DNA of 64,000 nucleotides from an uncultured Spirochaetaceae bacterium (GTDB lineage Bacteria > Spirochaetota > Spirochaetia > Sphaerochaetales > Sphaerochaetaceae): assembly GCA_944389275.1 (NCBI GenBank), contig CALXLT010000052.1:1-64000 (forward strand). The letters run 5' to 3'. Below, one piece after another: positions 63,984-64,000 of the stretch. The notes beneath the pieces were generated by a model. It was given only the letters and a program-made list of their open reading frames with translations, did not search any database and was not told where the DNA came from. The position numbers and the translations under genes are program-made. The number at the start of each line of letters is the position of its first letter. Within the stretch, counting starts at the first letter, position 1.

Positions 63984-63989
63984 ATTGTA
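63984..63989 (-). promoter_or_regulatory. -10 element of the rny-ymdB operon
   Basis: TACAAT on the minus strand, followed by a leader of about 30 bases with GAGGAGG. The -35 would lie beyond or at the edge of the window. Confidence 0.4.
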
Positions 63990-64000
63990 GCAAAGTCGGA

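Noticed and set aside
1..64000. CRISPR arrays, tRNA or rRNA genes, insertion sequences
   Set aside because: Reading both strands I saw no regular spaced repeats, no cloverleaf with the T-loop signature, and no transposase.

Overview
The window looks like a chromosomal segment of a host-associated spirochaete, probably of the Sphaerochaeta/Treponema side of the phylum. The strongest single marker is the long coiled-coil gene at 55233-57101, which resembles the SpiroCoCo family. The housekeeping content fits (Rho, FtsK, MnmE/MnmG/RsmG, RNase Y, NifS/NifU-type Fe-S assembly, EI of the PTS). By eye the backbone is moderately GC-rich, whereas the first 4.4 kb is clearly AT-rich. I did not compute composition, and the genus is an inference.

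Region 1 (1-4440) is an AT-rich accessory island. A reverse transcriptase of the defence/Abi type (252-1823, minus) is divergent from a two-gene plus-strand operon: an Abi-alpha (DUF4393-like) protein (2447-3202) and a protein joining a winged helix to a nucleoside-deoxyribosyltransferase-like hydrolase domain (3236-4258). The 623-base gap between the two units encodes no protein I can support. It holds a 12-bp-stem hairpin (2136-2172) and a run of ten C (ten G in the RT sense) bracketed by 8-bp direct repeats. Two hairpins followed by T-rich tracts lie downstream of the RT. This is the best candidate for an undescribed system: an RT, a possible templating or regulatory RNA, and a toxic nucleotide-hydrolase module.

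Region 2 (4450-20475) is a nearly continuous minus-strand block: guaA, an ECF vitamin-type transporter (S, T and a fused double ATPase), a PlsC acyltransferase, an MsbA-like ABC exporter, a DEAD-box helicase, a class IV aminotransferase, ftsK, rsmG, mnmG and mnmE. Region 3 (20540-27873) is plus-strand: epmA and efp (EF-P lysylation), a DUF362 protein, an iron alcohol dehydrogenase, a Fic AMP-transferase, and a discoidin-like/thioredoxin/CcdA set for thiol-disulfide work at the membrane.

Region 4 (27862-39435) is mixed: a YihY/BrkB membrane protein, an alpha/beta hydrolase, a YfcE-type phosphodiesterase overlapping a degenerate aldehyde:ferredoxin oxidoreductase, a TGS-like/uridine-kinase-like protein, a nifS-nifU-HTH operon, YkgJ, SurE, a degenerate galactokinase-like protein and L31. 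Region 5 (39488-47095) holds rho, cinA, lnt, HU, S20 and an AgrC/AgrA-like two-component pair. Region 6 (47196-64000) holds a PSP1 protein, dus, a divergent purD-like gene, rlmB, the grpE-dnaK-dnaJ chaperone operon, the SpiroCoCo gene, a HAD phosphatase, der, ptsI, a GerMN-like protein, a YmdB-type phosphodiesterase and RNase Y.

A recurring architecture stands out. Several first genes have a TAnnnT-like -10 hexamer that ends only 6-7 bases before the ATG and no Shine-Dalgarno sequence, which predicts leaderless mRNAs (epmA, fic, yfcE, the DUF4186 gene, dus, the GerMN gene, ptsI). Genes inside operons have ordinary GGAG-type ribosome binding sites or 4-bp ATGA overlaps. I saw no tRNA, rRNA, CRISPR array or insertion sequence.
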